Below, piece after piece: positions 1-9,735 of a DNA stretch of 36,855 nucleotides (its first letter is position 1; each line of letters begins with the position of its first letter). The stretch comes from Hyphomicrobiales bacterium. Its GTDB lineage: Bacteria > Pseudomonadota > Alphaproteobacteria > Rhizobiales > Methyloligellaceae. The stretch lies in NCBI GenBank assembly GCA_028280515.1, contig JANQLP010000154.1, positions 1 to 36,855 on the forward strand, written 5' to 3'. Under the pieces are notes generated by a model that had not been told where the DNA came from, searched no databases, and was given only the letters and a program-made list of their open reading frames with translations. The position numbers and the translations under genes are program-made.

Positions 1-88
1 CGGCGTTCGGCGCGGGCGACGGCTTTTTCGGGTTGATCGAAGTGGTCGGCTCGTTGGAGGGGCCGGTCCCCTCTTCAGTTATCGACAT
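1..88 (-). CDS. Partial CDS: N-terminus of a protein encoded downstream of argS (possibly SPOR-domain protein)
   Basis: Only the first 29 codons lie in the window; the gene runs off the left edge. The ATG at 86-88 (minus strand) follows a purine-rich GAGGGAAG about 8 nt upstream, which supports this start. It begins 50 bp after the argS stop on the same strand, so it is probably in the same transcript. The visible residues are hydrophilic and rich in Pro, Ser, Thr and Asn, with no signal peptide or helix in this fragment. In Hyphomicrobiales, argS is commonly followed by a SPOR-domain, peptidoglycan-binding protein with a low-complexity N-terminal region. That identity is inferred from gene order only. 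Confidence 0.5.
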   Translation of the reverse strand, partial: MSITEEGTGPSNEPTTSINPKKPSPAPNA

Positions 89-138
89 GTTGATACTTCC
101 CTCGAACTCAACTCCGTCGGCCTCGTCAGAGTCATTTG

Positions 139-1899
139 TTAGCGCATTTCGCGGATTGGTTGGACACCAAGGATTCGCAGCCCATTTGCCAACACCTCGG
201 CAATCGATGATACAAGCGCAATTCGAGCCTCGGTCAAATCTCGGTTCCCATCGTTAATAAAACGTAATTGTGGCAACTCTTTGCCTCGGTTCCAGAAGCT
301 GTGAAAGTCTCCCGCAAGTTCATGCAAGTAAAACGCGATCCTGTGCGGCTCATGCGCAAGCGCAGATGACTCGACGACGCGCGGAAATTGAGAAATCCTC
401 TTCACGAGTGATAGCTCTTCTTCGCTCTCCAAAAGAGAAAGCTTCAATTTTACTGGGTCTAAACTTTCCGGTTTGAGGTCCGGAAAAACCTCAAGGGTGT
501 TCCGGAACACGGAGTACGCGCGCGCATGTGCATATTGCACGTAGAAAACCGGGTTGTCACGAGACTGTTCGGTCACCTTCACAAAATCGAAATCAAGCGG
601 TGCATCGTTCTTGCGGTAGAGCATCATGAACCGCACCGGGCCGGGCCCCACTTCGTCCACCACTTCACGCAGGGTGACGAACTCGCCAGCGCGTTTTGAC
701 ATCTTGACCGGCTCGCCACCACGAAACAGCCGTACCAGCTGGCAGATCTTCACGTCCAACGCCGCCTCGCCTCCGGTCACCGCCTTGACCGCCGCCTGCA
801 TGCGTTTGACGTACCCGCCGTGGTCCGCGCCCCACACGTCGATCATGTTCCGGAAGCCGCGTTTGAACTTGTCGTTGTGATACGCGATGTCCGACGCGAA
901 ATAGGTGTATGTGCCGTCGGACTTCATCAGGGCGCGGTCGACGTCGTCTCCGAACTCCGTCGCCCGGAACAGGGTCTGTTCGCGGTCCTCCCAGTCGTCC
1001 GGCAGTTTGCCCTTGGGCGGTGGAAGGCGCCCCTCGTAAATCAGTCCCTTCTCCCGCAACTCCTCGATCGTCTCCGCGACCTTGTCGGTCTCCCCCGCGA
1101 TCAACGAGCGCTCCGAAAAGAAGTGCTCCTGGGTGATATCGAGCGCGGCGAGATCGTCCTTGATGAGCGCGAGCATGGCATCGATCGCTTCGGCGCGGAT
1201 GAGGGGAAGCCATTCTGTCTCGTCCGCATCCAGCAAGCTCTCACGATACTTTTCGGCGAGCTGCTCGCCCACCGGCTTCAGATAGTCGCCGGGATAATGG
1301 CCTTCGGGTATATCGCCGATATCGTGTCCGAGCGCCTCGCGATAACGCATGTATGTTGAACGGGCGAGCACGTCGACCTGGGTGCCGGCATCATTGACGT
1401 AGTACTCCGTCGTCACGTCGAAGCCGGTGAATTCGAGCAGCGCGGCCAGCGCATCTCCGAAGACGGCGCCCCTGACATGGCCGACGTGAAGCGGCCCGGT
1501 GGGATTGGCCGAGACATATTCAACGTTGACCGCCTCGCCTGCGCCGATCTTGCTGCGGCCGAAATCGCCGCGCAGCTCCAGCACGGACGTCAGAACCCGC
1601 GGCCAGAACGTGGGCGCAACGCGGACATTGATGAAACCGGGACCCGCAACCTCGACATGCGCCACGTCCTCGTCCTGCCCAAGGATCGCAGCAAGCTTTT
1701 CCGCCAAGTCCCGCGGCGGCATTTTGGCCTGCTTGGCGAGGACCATGGCCGCGTTGGTGGCGACGTCACCGTGCGCCGAGTCGCGCGGCGGCTCCGCCGT
1801 GATCCCCTGGACCTTTACATCGTCCGGCAGGGTGCCATCGGCCTTGAGCGCATCGAGCGCCGCGAAAATGCGGTCGGAAAAGTATGCATAGAGGTTCAT
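139..1899 (-). CDS. argS: Arginyl-tRNA synthetase
   Basis: Class I aminoacyl-tRNA synthetase that charges tRNA-Arg with arginine using ATP in the cytoplasm. The 586-residue length is normal for bacterial ArgRS. The N-terminal Add1 tRNA-binding domain covers roughly residues 1-110. The HIGH signature appears as HVGH (138-141) in the context [20 protein letters not shown] loop follows near residue 400, and the C-terminal third is the helical anticodon-binding (DALR) domain, ending in the family-typical [11 protein letters not shown]. The ATG lies 11 bp after the dgt stop on the same strand, so dgt-argS look co-transcribed. No defects were seen. Confidence 0.98.
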   Translation of the reverse strand: MNLYAYFSDRIFAALDALKADGTLPDDVKVQGITAEPPRDSAHGDVATNAAMVLAKQAKMPPRDLAEKLAAILGQDEDVAHVEVAGPGFINVRVAPTFWPRVLTSVLELRGDFGRSKIGAGEAVNVEYVSANPTGPLHVGHVRGAVFGDALAALLEFTGFDVTTEYYVNDAGTQVDVLARSTYMRYREALGHDIGDIPEGHYPGDYLKPVGEQLAEKYRESLLDADETEWLPLIRAEAIDAMLALIKDDLAALDITQEHFFSERSLIAGETDKVAETIEELREKGLIYEGRLPPPKGKLPDDWEDREQTLFRATEFGDDVDRALMKSDGTYTYFASDIAYHNDKFKRGFRNMIDVWGADHGGYVKRMQAAVKAVTGGEAALDVKICQLVRLFRGGEPVKMSKRAGEFVTLREVVDEVGPGPVRFMMLYRKNDAPLDFDFVKVTEQSRDNPVFYVQYAHARAYSVFRNTLEVFPDLKPESLDPVKLKLSLLESEEELSLVKRISQFPRVVESSALAHEPHRIAFYLHELAGDFHSFWNRGKELPQLRFINDGNRDLTEARIALVSSIAEVLANGLRILGVQPIREMR

Positions 1900-1910
1900 G
1901 GCAGCGGCGG

Positions 1911-3134
1911 TTAGCGCAAATCGGGGGTGCGGTCAAACAGTCGCCGATGCTCGCGAATCGCATATCTGTCCGTCATGCCGGCGATGAAGTCGCAGATGTG
2001 CGTTGCCCGTTCGAGCTCCCCGGTTCCTTGTACCCGGGCAAACCAGTGATCCGGCATCGCATCGGGCTGCGTCATGTACCTTGAGAACAGGTCCCGCACG
2101 ATCTGCGCCGCGTCGTCCATGATGCGCATGATCCTGTCGCTGCGATACACCCACGACATGAGAAAGGACCGCAGCTCGTCGCACGCATCGTTCATGCGGC
2201 CGGAGAAGGACACAACGGCAGAGCCGGCATTGCGAATGTCATCGGCACTGGCGGGTTTGAGTTTGCCGAACCGGATACGGGCCTCCGCCACCGCATCATT
2301 AACCATATGCGTGATCAGGCGGCGATTGATCTCGTATATCAGCCGGGTCTTCTCCAGTTCGGGATAGCCGGAACGAATCTCGTCGATCACCTCTCCGGCA
2401 AGCGGCACCTGGGCAAGGTCTTCAAGCGCGTAGGCGCCTGCGCGAAACCCGTCGTCGATATCGTGGTTGTTGTAGGCGATGTCGTCGGCGAGCGCGGCCA
2501 CTTGTGCTTCGGCGCCGGGATAAGATGCAAGCTTGAGGTCCTGGATTGCATTGTATGACTTCAGGGCCCGCGGCACGCCGGTTTCGGCATAGGCGCCGGC
2601 CGGCGCACCTTCGGCGTCGATCACCGGACCGTTGTGCTTCGCCAGGCCTTCAAGGCACTCCCATGTCAGGTTCAGCCCGTCATAGGCGGCGTATTTGCGC
2701 TCCAGTGCGGTCACGACCCGCAAGCTCTGCCCGTTGTGATCGAACCCGCCATAGTCCGCCATGACGCCATCGAGCGCACGTTCGCCGGCGTGTCCGAACG
2801 GCGGATGGCCGAGATCGTGCGCCAGCGCAATCGCTTCCGCCAGGTCCTCATCGAGCGCAAGGGTGCGCGCGATTGCCCGTGCGATCTGGGCCACCTCCAG
2901 CGAATGCGTCAGCCGGGAGCGGTAGTGATCTCCCTCGTGATAGACGAACACCTGGGTCTTGAGGTAGAGCCGCGGAAACGCCGTGCAATGGACGATGCGA
3001 TCGCGGTCGCGCTGGAAGTCGGATCGCGTCGGACTGGGCTGCTCGTCATACAGCCGGCCCCGGCTCTGCGCTGCATGGCAGGCGAAATTCGCAAGCCGTC
3101 TGCCCACCGCGTCTTCACATTGTTCCGCCATCAC
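1911..3134 (-). CDS. dgt: Deoxyguanosinetriphosphate triphosphohydrolase-like protein (HD domain)
   Basis: HD-superfamily dNTP triphosphohydrolase, 407 aa, expected to cleave dGTP or other dNTPs to the deoxynucleoside plus triphosphate and so trim the dNTP pool. The metal-binding set is visible: His77 in [11 protein letters not shown], His106-Asp107 in [14 protein letters not shown], and a later Asp in [10 protein letters not shown]. The N-terminus contains the typical [15 protein letters not shown] segment that precedes the HD domain. The length fits the shorter alphaproteobacterial (type 2) Dgt group rather than the roughly 500-aa E. coli enzyme. It lies immediately upstream of argS. It is divergent from the Fe-S carrier gene at 3258, with 123 bp between for both promoters. 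Confidence 0.93.
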   Translation of the reverse strand: MMAEQCEDAVGRRLANFACHAAQSRGRLYDEQPSPTRSDFQRDRDRIVHCTAFPRLYLKTQVFVYHEGDHYRSRLTHSLEVAQIARAIARTLALDEDLAEAIALAHDLGHPPFGHAGERALDGVMADYGGFDHNGQSLRVVTALERKYAAYDGLNLTWECLEGLAKHNGPVIDAEGAPAGAYAETGVPRALKSYNAIQDLKLASYPGAEAQVAALADDIAYNNHDIDDGFRAGAYALEDLAQVPLAGEVIDEIRSGYPELEKTRLIYEINRRLITHMVNDAVAEARIRFGKLKPASADDIRNAGSAVVSFSGRMNDACDELRSFLMSWVYRSDRIMRIMDDAAQIVRDLFSRYMTQPDAMPDHWFARVQGTGELERATHICDFIAGMTDRYAIREHRRLFDRTPDLR

Positions 3135-3257
3135 CGATTGACAACCACTTCCTGGTACTTATCTTCAGAAGACAAACACGCGCGACGCATCACAGAAACG
3201 CGGCGATCAACCGCATTCGATATGCGACGCAGAGTAACGACAAAGACCTAACGCCAC

Positions 3258-3590
3258 ATGGACGCCAAAGCCATCACCGTTTCCGACCGCGCCGCGACCC
3301 AGATCGCGCGCATCATCGCGAGCGAGAACGAAAACAGCATGTTCCGGGTAACCGTTGAAGGCGGCGGATGCTCGGGCTTCCAGTACAAGTTCGAGCTCGT
3401 CAGCGCACGGGAAGCCGACGACCTCGCCATCGAAAAGGGTGGCGTGACCGTTCTGGTCGATTCCGTATCGCAGATGTACATGGAAGGCAGCGAGATCGAT
3501 TTTGCCGACGAACTCATTGGCGCGGCCTTCAAGGTCAACAACCCGAACGCGACCGCATCGTGCGGCTGCGGCACGAGTTTTTCGCTTTAA
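3258..3590 (+). CDS. erpA: A-type iron-sulfur cluster carrier/insertion protein (ErpA/IscA family)
   Basis: Small cytoplasmic carrier (110 aa) that receives a nascent Fe-S cluster and passes it to apo-enzymes. The three conserved cysteines of the HesB/IscA fold are present: Cys38 in GGGCSGFQYKFEL, and Cys102 and Cys104 in the C-terminal SCGCGTSFSL. The PNATASCGCG form is the one usual for ErpA-like proteins in alphaproteobacteria, but IscA, SufA and ErpA cannot be told apart with certainty from one sequence. It stands alone, divergent from dgt and convergent with the GST gene 27 bp downstream, so it is not in an isc or suf operon here. That isolated position is usual for erpA. Confidence 0.92.
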   Translation: MDAKAITVSDRAATQIARIIASENENSMFRVTVEGGGCSGFQYKFELVSAREADDLAIEKGGVTVLVDSVSQMYMEGSEIDFADELIGAAFKVNNPNATASCGCGTSFSL

Positions 3591-3617
3591 GACAAGCCTT
3601 CAACCGGCCGATCTGGT

Positions 3618-4253
3618 TCACTTTTTCGGATAGTTGCGCACCCAGACGTCGCCAAAACGCGCGATGTCTCTTGCTGCATCGGCAATCGCAACGAGGTCCG
3701 GCGTGTTCTCCTCAAACCATGGCCGCCCCGGCAGCCAATGGGTCATCGCGCAGATATAGATGTCGATCGCGGAGAATCGAGGTCCCAGGAACCAGGGGCC
3801 GGCCGTCTCCCCGCTCAACGCCAGATAGAGGCCCTTGGCGCGGTCGCACACCGCATCGGCAAATCCGGCGCGTGCATTCTCGACGCCGACGAACCGTTCC
3901 GGCGCATCCATGTATGTATATGCGGGATAGATGTTGGCCACGATGAACAACAGCCACCTGAGGAACTGCGCGCGCTCGGCGGCACCGGGTGACGGAACCA
4001 GATCGTCGCTTCCCTGCGCTTCCGCGAGCCAGAGCGTGATGGCCGCGCTCTCGGTCATCACCTGGCCATCCGGCAGAACAAGCACAGGCACCTGACCCGC
4101 CGGGTTCAACTTCCTGAGCTCTGAAAGCGCGGCATCGTCCTTAAACAGATTGCCGGTGTCCACAAGCTCGAACTCGCGCTGATACCAGACGAGCTGCGCC
4201 TCGATCAGTGCCGAACCCCATCCCGCATGACCATATAGCCGGTACATTCCCAT
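3618..4253 (-). CDS. Glutathione S-transferase family protein
   Basis: Cytosolic GST-like protein of 211 aa. The N-terminal thioredoxin-like domain covers about residues 1-80, with the cis-proline and glutathione gamma-glutamyl contact region in GQVPVLVLPDGQVMTESAAI. The C-terminal all-helical domain includes a WFLGPRFSAIDIYI segment, the usual N-capping box region. The likely role is glutathione conjugation or reduction of an unknown electrophile, or a stringent-starvation-like structural role. The substrate class cannot be read from sequence. It converges on erpA and diverges from the ATP-grasp cluster, with 163 bp between the starts. The ATG at 4251-4253 encodes MGMYRLYGH; a start at the third codon is equally possible. 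Confidence 0.9.
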   Translation of the reverse strand: MGMYRLYGHAGWGSALIEAQLVWYQREFELVDTGNLFKDDAALSELRKLNPAGQVPVLVLPDGQVMTESAAITLWLAEAQGSDDLVPSPGAAERAQFLRWLLFIVANIYPAYTYMDAPERFVGVENARAGFADAVCDRAKGLYLALSGETAGPWFLGPRFSAIDIYICAMTHWLPGRPWFEENTPDLVAIADAARDIARFGDVWVRNYPKK

Positions 4254-4416
4254 CCGCGGAGCCTACCATTCGACAGATAGTGTGCAAACGAACATCGCTT
4301 CTGCACATCTTTGAGGCTTGGAGAAGTCAGCAAACCGTTGTTAAGGTTCGGGTTATGCTCATCGGCGACGCGCGATCGGACCACAAGATGGCGGCCACGA
4401 CGGAAAGGCCGCATTC

Positions 4417-5877
4417 TTGAAGCACGCAGCAACGCCCAAACCCGCGCCTCCGCCGCTGCTGTCCGAATATGACGCGAACGACTTCTATTGCGAGATCATG
4501 GGCCTCGATGGCCTGCCGCATACCCAGGATATCAGGAACCGGTTGAACGCGCTCGATGTCCCTGCGATGCGCCAGCGCGCCAGGTCCGCCGAACAGGAAC
4601 TGTTCGATCTCGGCATCACGTTCACGGTCTACTCCGACCGCGATGCAATTGACAGGGTGCTGCCGTTCGACGTAATTCCGCGGGTGCTGTCGCCGGACGA
4701 CTGGAACACCATCGAGACCGGCGTCAAACAAAGGGTGGCGGCGCTCAACGCGTTTCTCCACGACATCTACCACGATCAGCATGTCCTCAAGGACGGCATC
4801 ATTCCGGCCGAGCTGGTGCTCGGCAACGATGATTTCAGAGAGGAGATGTGCGGTGTCCACGTGCCCCAGGGCACCTATGTCCACATCTGCGGCACCGACA
4901 TCGTGCGTGATGAGAAAGGCGCCTTCCGCGTCCTGGAAGACAATGCCCGCTGTCCGTCCGGCGTCTCCTACGTGATCGAAAACCGGCATCTGATGATGCG
5001 CGCGTTTCCCGATCTCGCCGACGGCATCTCGATCGCCGACGTCGACTCCTACGGCGCCCAGCTCGCCCGGGCGATGGCCGCCGTCGCGCCGAGGGGCGTG
5101 TCCTACCCGACCGTCGTGCTGCTCTCGCCGGGCGTCTACAATTCGGCGTACTTCGAGCACGTGTATCTGGCGCGCGAGATGGGCGCCCCACTGGTCGAGG
5201 GGCAGGACCTGATCGTCGAAAACGACAAGGTCTATATGCGGACGACCAACGGCCTCGAAGAAGTGCACGTCATCTATCGCCGCATCGACGACGCGTTTCT
5301 CGATCCGGAGGCGTTCCGGCCGGATTCGATGCTCGGCGTGCCCGGGCTGTTCACGGCATACCGCAAGGGGAATGTGACGCTGGCAAACGCCATCGGCACC
5401 GGCGTCGCCGACGACAAGGCCGTATACGCCTACATGCCGCGGATCATCCGTTACTATCTGAACGAAGACCCGATCCTGGAAAACGTGCCGACCAACATCT
5501 GCCGGGAGTCCGAAGGGTTGAAACTGACGCTCGACAAACTGGACCAACTCGTCACCAAGCCGGTGGGCGAAGCCGGCGGATACGGCGTCGTCATCGGACC
5601 GCGGGCGTCGAAGCGTGAGCTGAGGGAACTGCGAGCCAAGCTTAAGAAGGACCCTGCCAACTATATCAGCCAACCGATGGTGCGCCTGTCGGTCTGTCCG
5701 ACACTTGTCGGGCGCGCGATCGAGCCCCGTCACGTAGACCTGCGCCCGTTCGCACTGACCGGCGATTCCACCTGGGTGCTGCCCGGGGGCCTCACCCGCG
5801 TGGCGCTCAAGCGCGGCTCCCTCGTCGTCAACTCGTCGCAAGGCGGCGGCTCAAAGGATACCTGGGTCCTTGTCTAG
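4417..5877 (+). CDS. Circularly permuted ATP-grasp protein (COG2308-type)
   Basis: Uncharacterised circularly permuted ATP-grasp family protein, 486 aa, found across proteobacteria beside alpha-E and transglutaminase-like genes. Members are predicted to be ATP-dependent peptide-bond-forming (amidoligase-type) enzymes; the substrate is not known. Family motifs include LNAFLHDIYHDQHVLKDG, VHICGTDIVRDEKG, LEDNARCPSGVSYVIENR and, near the end, the FALTGDSTWVLPGGLTRVA segment. The start is a TTG preceded by GGAAAGG about 10 nt upstream. The two nearby ATGs (4355, 4388) are out of frame, and the TTG gives the usual family N-terminus ending in YDANDFYCEI. The stop overlaps the next gene's start by 8 bp (TTGTCTAG), indicating translational coupling. 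Confidence 0.93.
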   Translation: MKHAATPKPAPPPLLSEYDANDFYCEIMGLDGLPHTQDIRNRLNALDVPAMRQRARSAEQELFDLGITFTVYSDRDAIDRVLPFDVIPRVLSPDDWNTIETGVKQRVAALNAFLHDIYHDQHVLKDGIIPAELVLGNDDFREEMCGVHVPQGTYVHICGTDIVRDEKGAFRVLEDNARCPSGVSYVIENRHLMMRAFPDLADGISIADVDSYGAQLARAMAAVAPRGVSYPTVVLLSPGVYNSAYFEHVYLAREMGAPLVEGQDLIVENDKVYMRTTNGLEEVHVIYRRIDDAFLDPEAFRPDSMLGVPGLFTAYRKGNVTLANAIGTGVADDKAVYAYMPRIIRYYLNEDPILENVPTNICRESEGLKLTLDKLDQLVTKPVGEAGGYGVVIGPRASKRELRELRAKLKKDPANYISQPMVRLSVCPTLVGRAIEPRHVDLRPFALTGDSTWVLPGGLTRVALKRGSLVVNSSQGGGSKDTWVLV

Positions 5878-6805
5878 TCTGCTTGCACGTTTCGCCGGCA
5901 ACATCTTCTGGCTCGGCCGGTATCTGGAGCGGGCCGAGAACATCGCCCGCATTCTGCACATCAACGAGACCTACGGCCGGGACGACCCCCAGGGTCCCGA
6001 CTGGCGCCGTGTGCTGCGGCTCTATTCCGATGAGCAACGCTTCCTGGAGGCGCATGACGACACCAGCCCGCCGTCCGTGCTGCGCTTCTATGTGCTCGAC
6101 CGGAACAATCCCTCCTCGATCGCGGCAGCCATTGCCGCCGCACGGGAGAATGCACGTTCGGTGCGCCATCTCATCAGCACCGAGATGTGGACCCAGCTCA
6201 ACATCTTCGCCAGCGAGGTGCGCACGCTCGGGCAACGCGATCTGCGCGTCAACACGCTCTCATCCGCCGCCAATCTGGTGGTCACCGGCTGCCAGACCTT
6301 CGAAGGCATTGCCGAGGGTACCTTCTTCCGCGGCGAGCCGTGGTGCTTCTACCAGATCGGCAAATATATCGAGCGCGCCGATCAGACGACACGGGTACTC
6401 GATATCAGCTTCGACCGGTTGCTGCTCGACAAGGATGACGCCATCGCGCTCGTGCAGTGGAACCTCCTGCTGCGGTCGGTTTCCGCCTACCATGCGTACC
6501 GCAGCCGGCATCCGGGCATCTCGAGACCGCACGACATCGCCGCCTTCCTGCTCTACGATTCCGAATTCCCGCGCGCGGTCGCCCTGTGCGTCCAGCGCCT
6601 GACGGAGCGGCTGCAGGACATCGAAACCCGCCATGGCAGCAGACGCGACGCCGGCGTCGAAACTGCGCGCCGGGCGCTGGAATTCTCCCTTGAGACGGGA
6701 CCGGGATCGGAACTGACGCCGGACCGGTTGCACGGTTTCCTTGACGGTCTGCAGGTCGAGCTCGGCAACGTCTCCAGTGCGATCAGGCAGGCCTATTTTG
6801 TCTAG
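5870..6805 (+). CDS. Alpha-E domain-containing protein (COG2307-type)
   Basis: All-helical alpha-E family protein of 311 aa, the standard partner of the circularly permuted ATP-grasp protein encoded just upstream. The N-terminus shows the diagnostic FAGNIFWLGRYLERAENIARIL. The middle repeats the theme with FFRGEPWCFYQIGKYIERADQTTRVLD, where Glu/Arg pairs on the same helix face give the family its name. Its biochemical role is unknown; comparative genomics predicts a helper or second component in peptide modification by the ATP-grasp enzyme. The TTG start lies inside the last codons of the upstream gene (8-bp overlap), so expression is probably coupled. After the stop there is a 137-bp gap before the transglutaminase gene. 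Confidence 0.93.
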   Translation: MSSLLARFAGNIFWLGRYLERAENIARILHINETYGRDDPQGPDWRRVLRLYSDEQRFLEAHDDTSPPSVLRFYVLDRNNPSSIAAAIAAARENARSVRHLISTEMWTQLNIFASEVRTLGQRDLRVNTLSSAANLVVTGCQTFEGIAEGTFFRGEPWCFYQIGKYIERADQTTRVLDISFDRLLLDKDDAIALVQWNLLLRSVSAYHAYRSRHPGISRPHDIAAFLLYDSEFPRAVALCVQRLTERLQDIETRHGSRRDAGVETARRALEFSLETGPGSELTPDRLHGFLDGLQVELGNVSSAIRQAYFV

Positions 6806-6942
6806 CTCAGGTCACACAGCGGGTGGCGGCGGCATATCAGCCCTGCTGCTCATCGGCCAAGATCATGATTGCGCCCTGAAAGAGCGCTCTGATAAAAATT
6901 GTCCGCGCGGAGAAAGATTCGTTGGGGCGATGAGGGACTGAC

Positions 6943-7839
6943 GTGCAACGGCTGACTGTCACACACCGGACGAACTATCGATACCGCCGGCCGGTGAACT
7001 TCGGCGAGCACCGGCTGATGTTCCGCCCGCGCGACACGCACGATCTGCGTCTGCTCGACGCCACCCTCGCCATCGAACCGCAGGCCGAATTGCGCTGGCT
7101 CCACGACGTGTTCGGCAATTCCGTGACCGTCGCCACCTTTCTGGGGCCGTCGGAATCCCTGCGGTTTGAGTCGCAGATCGTCATCGACCGCTATCCGCTG
7201 CCGGACGTCGAGTTCTCGATCGAGCCTTTCGCGCGGCAGATCCCCTTCAGCTATCCAGCAAGCGAAATCCCCGACCTCGGCCGGACGATAGAGCGCCACT
7301 ATGCCGACGCCGACCGGATCGTCACCGAATGGACCCGCAGTGTGCTGGAACGCAACAGATCGAACGATACGGAAGCCTTCCTGCGCGCGGTGAACACCGC
7401 GATCCGCGATGAGTTCACCTACCGGCGCCGCGAGGAACCGGGTGTGCAGTCTCCCGTCGTGACGCTTAAGTCCCGCAGCGGATCATGCCGCGACTATGCG
7501 CTGTTCATGATGGAGGCCGTCCGCAGCGTCGGCCTCGCGGCACGCTTCGTCAGCGGGTACCTGTATGACCCGGCGCTGGACGGGATGGAGAGCGATATCA
7601 CCGGCGCCGGCTCGACCCACGCCTGGATTCAGGTTTACCTGCCGGGCGCAGGATGGATCGAATTCGACCCGACCAACGCGACCGTCGGCGGGCACAATCT
7701 CGTGCCGGTCGCCGTCGCCCGCGAGCCGGGACAGGCGATGCCCGTTGCCGGCACCTTCGACGGATCGCCGGAAGACTTCATGGAAATGAACGTCGACGTG
7801 ACGGTCCACTCCCTGCGCATCATGGAAAGCGTGGCTTAG
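6943..7839 (+). CDS. Transglutaminase-like cysteine protease family protein (COG1305)
   Basis: Protein of 298 aa with an N-terminal beta-rich bacterial transglutaminase-like domain (from TVTHRTNYRYRRPVNFGEHRL) and a papain-fold transglutaminase core. A complete Cys-His-Asp triad is visible: Cys182 in SRSGSCRDYALFM, His226 in GSTHAWIQVYLPG and Asp242 in WIEFDPTNA. It is predicted to cleave or form isopeptide/amide bonds. There is no signal peptide, so it is likely cytoplasmic. It completes the ATP-grasp/alpha-E/transglutaminase trio, in which synthesis and cleavage of an unidentified peptide adduct have been proposed. The GTG start encodes MQRLTVTHR, and the 137-bp gap before it may hold a separate promoter. 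Confidence 0.92.
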   Translation: MQRLTVTHRTNYRYRRPVNFGEHRLMFRPRDTHDLRLLDATLAIEPQAELRWLHDVFGNSVTVATFLGPSESLRFESQIVIDRYPLPDVEFSIEPFARQIPFSYPASEIPDLGRTIERHYADADRIVTEWTRSVLERNRSNDTEAFLRAVNTAIRDEFTYRRREEPGVQSPVVTLKSRSGSCRDYALFMMEAVRSVGLAARFVSGYLYDPALDGMESDITGAGSTHAWIQVYLPGAGWIEFDPTNATVGGHNLVPVAVAREPGQAMPVAGTFDGSPEDFMEMNVDVTVHSLRIMESVA

Positions 7840-7952
7840 CTGCCGGAATTCCGAACGGCGGGACCACCAACGCATATCAGGACAACGCCTTGGTTGGCGG
7901 GGGTTTGAGCCCGTGCTATGAGCGTGGCGGACTTCAGGAACCTGAGATTCCC

Positions 7953-8738
7953 ATGAAAATCGCCACCTGGAACATCAACGGCATCAAGGCACGCCTCGAC
8001 GGTCTGGTCACATGGCTGGAGCAGGCCAACCCGGATGTGGCATGCCTGCAGGAGATCAAGTCCCAGGATGAAAGTTTCCCGTCCGAGCGGTTCGAGGAGC
8101 TCGGATACAACGTCGCGGTGCACGGCCAGAAGGGCTTCAACGGCGTCGCGCTTCTCTCAAAGAGGCCGTTCGACGAAGTGAACTCCGGACTGCCCGGAGA
8201 CGAAAGCGACGAGCAGGCGCGTTATCTCGAAGGCGTCTTCTCGGTCGACGGCGGCGTCGTGCGCGTGGCGTCGATCTATCTGCCCAACGGCAATCCGACC
8301 GACAGCGACAAGTTCCCCTACAAGCTGGGCTGGATGGAGCGCCTGCGCGATCATGCGCGCCACCTGCTGACGCTGGAGGAACCGTTTGTCCTGGCCGGCG
8401 ACTACAACGCGATCCCCACGCCGGAAGATGTCCACGACCCAAAGGCGTGGGAGGACGACGCCCTCTTTCGCCCGGAAACGCGCGGACAGTTTCATGCTCT
8501 GCTCAATCTCGGGCTGACGGACGCCTACAGGGCCTGTCACCACGAGGCGCACCAGTACACTTTCTGGGATTATCAGCGCGGCTCTTGGCAGAAGGACAAT
8601 GGCATCCGCATCGACCACCTGCTCCTGTCACCGCAGGCGACGGACCGTTTGCAAGCGTGCGAGATCGACCGTTTCACGCGCGGCTGGGAGAAGCCGTCCG
8701 ATCACGTTCCGGTGTGGATTGAACTGAAAACCGGTTGA
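7953..8738 (+). CDS. xthA: Exodeoxyribonuclease III (AP endonuclease)
   Basis: Mg-dependent endonuclease/exonuclease/phosphatase-fold enzyme of 261 aa that cuts DNA 5' to abasic sites and degrades 3' ends during base-excision repair. The ATG at 7953 gives the canonical N-terminus MKIATWNINGIKARL; the frame is open further upstream, but those residues do not look like ExoIII. Motifs in order are CLQEIKSQD (metal-binding Glu), NGVALLSKRP, IYLPNGNP, LAGDYNAIPTPEDVHDP (catalytic Asp/Asn), IRIDHLLLSP and the terminal GWEKPSDHVPVWIEL (catalytic His). It is convergent with the Sel1-repeat gene, with 7 bp between stop codons. It lies 113 bp after the transglutaminase gene but is functionally unrelated. 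Confidence 0.96.
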   Translation: MKIATWNINGIKARLDGLVTWLEQANPDVACLQEIKSQDESFPSERFEELGYNVAVHGQKGFNGVALLSKRPFDEVNSGLPGDESDEQARYLEGVFSVDGGVVRVASIYLPNGNPTDSDKFPYKLGWMERLRDHARHLLTLEEPFVLAGDYNAIPTPEDVHDPKAWEDDALFRPETRGQFHALLNLGLTDAYRACHHEAHQYTFWDYQRGSWQKDNGIRIDHLLLSPQATDRLQACEIDRFTRGWEKPSDHVPVWIELKTG

Positions 8739-8745
8739 TTTGCGC

Positions 8746-9735
8746 TCAGCGCGGCGCAGGCGGGTCCGCACCTTCGACGCCCGCCTTGGTCAGGTCGGCC
8801 GCCGCGGTAGCTTTCTCTTCGGTTTCATCCGTGCTCGGCTCACCCTTCGCAACGTCCTCTTCGACACGGTTGTCGACCTTCTTCGGCGTTACGTCTGCCG
8901 CCGTTGTCACGGCTTTCGGATTGCCCATATGGCCCTGCCAGGTTGCGACGAGCTTGGCCGCGCCGTCACGCTCCGGCTGTTGTGCGCTGGCCAGCGCACC
9001 GGCGTACAGATCCTCGATCCAGCGCGCTTCGTTGCCGGCAGACGCATTCTGCCGCGCCAGCGCCAGCAGGGCGAGACCCTTTGCCGGTTGACGCGGCACA
9101 TCCTCCGCACCGCGCCACAGCAGATTGCCAAGCAAGGCCTGGGACTTCGCATGGCGTTTCTTGGCCGCGTTGGCGAGCCAGTTCATGGCGAGCCGCGAGT
9201 TCCGCTCAACGCCCTCACCATCGAGATACATCTGCGCCAGATTGCTCTGCGCCTCGGCGTTGCCAAAGTAGCTGGCGGCGTAACGCAGGACGCTGACCGC
9301 CTGTTGCGCGTCGGGTTTGACCGCGCTGCCGGGAATGCCGGTGCGATAATAGTTGCCGAGCGCCACGAAAGCCTGCGCAAGTCCCGCCGCCTTCGGTTCG
9401 TACGGCCGCACATTCACGTGCTCGGTGATGATCTTGAGATAGAGCTCGAACGCCTTGACGTCGTCATGTTCGACGCCGATCCCGGCGGCATACATCTGCG
9501 CGAGCTTGATCTGGGAATCGAAGTCCCCGCGCCGGGCCGCAGACTCAAGGTCGCGCCGCGCCGCATCGCGTTGGCTATTCGCCGTGTTGCCCAGAGCGCC
9601 GGCCTGACTCATCTCGGCGGCCGCAAGCTGCGGCTTGGAACCGGGCCAGCTCAACGTGCCGATCAGTCCGGCGACCGCCAGCGTCGCAACGGATGCTGTC
9701 AGCCATCTAGACATTGGCGTAACACTCGACTTCAC
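8746..9735 (-). CDS. Sel1-repeat (TPR-like) protein, probably membrane-anchored or secreted
   Basis: Protein of about 329 aa with one N-terminal hydrophobic segment ([18 protein letters not shown]) serving as an uncleaved anchor or signal peptide. Several Sel1-like repeats follow, each with a form like [13 protein letters not shown] or [13 protein letters not shown], so the body is probably periplasmic. The C-terminal 50 residues are charged low complexity. Two starts are possible. A GTG at 9733-9735 follows a GGAGG with 5-nt spacing. An in-frame ATG at 9712-9714 overlaps the ilvD stop as ATGTCTAG. In both cases the gene begins inside the end of ilvD. The GTG is chosen for its Shine-Dalgarno. 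Sel1 proteins act as protein-protein scaffolds; the partner is unknown. Confidence 0.85.
   Translation of the reverse strand: MKSSVTPMSRWLTASVATLAVAGLIGTLSWPGSKPQLAAAEMSQAGALGNTANSQRDAARRDLESAARRGDFDSQIKLAQMYAAGIGVEHDDVKAFELYLKIITEHVNVRPYEPKAAGLAQAFVALGNYYRTGIPGSAVKPDAQQAVSVLRYAASYFGNAEAQSNLAQMYLDGEGVERNSRLAMNWLANAAKKRHAKSQALLGNLLWRGAEDVPRQPAKGLALLALARQNASAGNEARWIEDLYAGALASAQQPERDGAAKLVATWQGHMGNPKAVTTAADVTPKKVDNRVEEDVAKGEPSTDETEEKATAAADLTKAGVEGADPPAPR

Noticed and set aside
4327-5841. Long open frame (504 codons) on the minus strand
   Set aside because: It lies antisense to the circularly permuted ATP-grasp gene, whose protein shows family motifs throughout. The minus-strand translation is rich in His, Arg, Asp and Val, as expected of a GC-rich antisense shadow.
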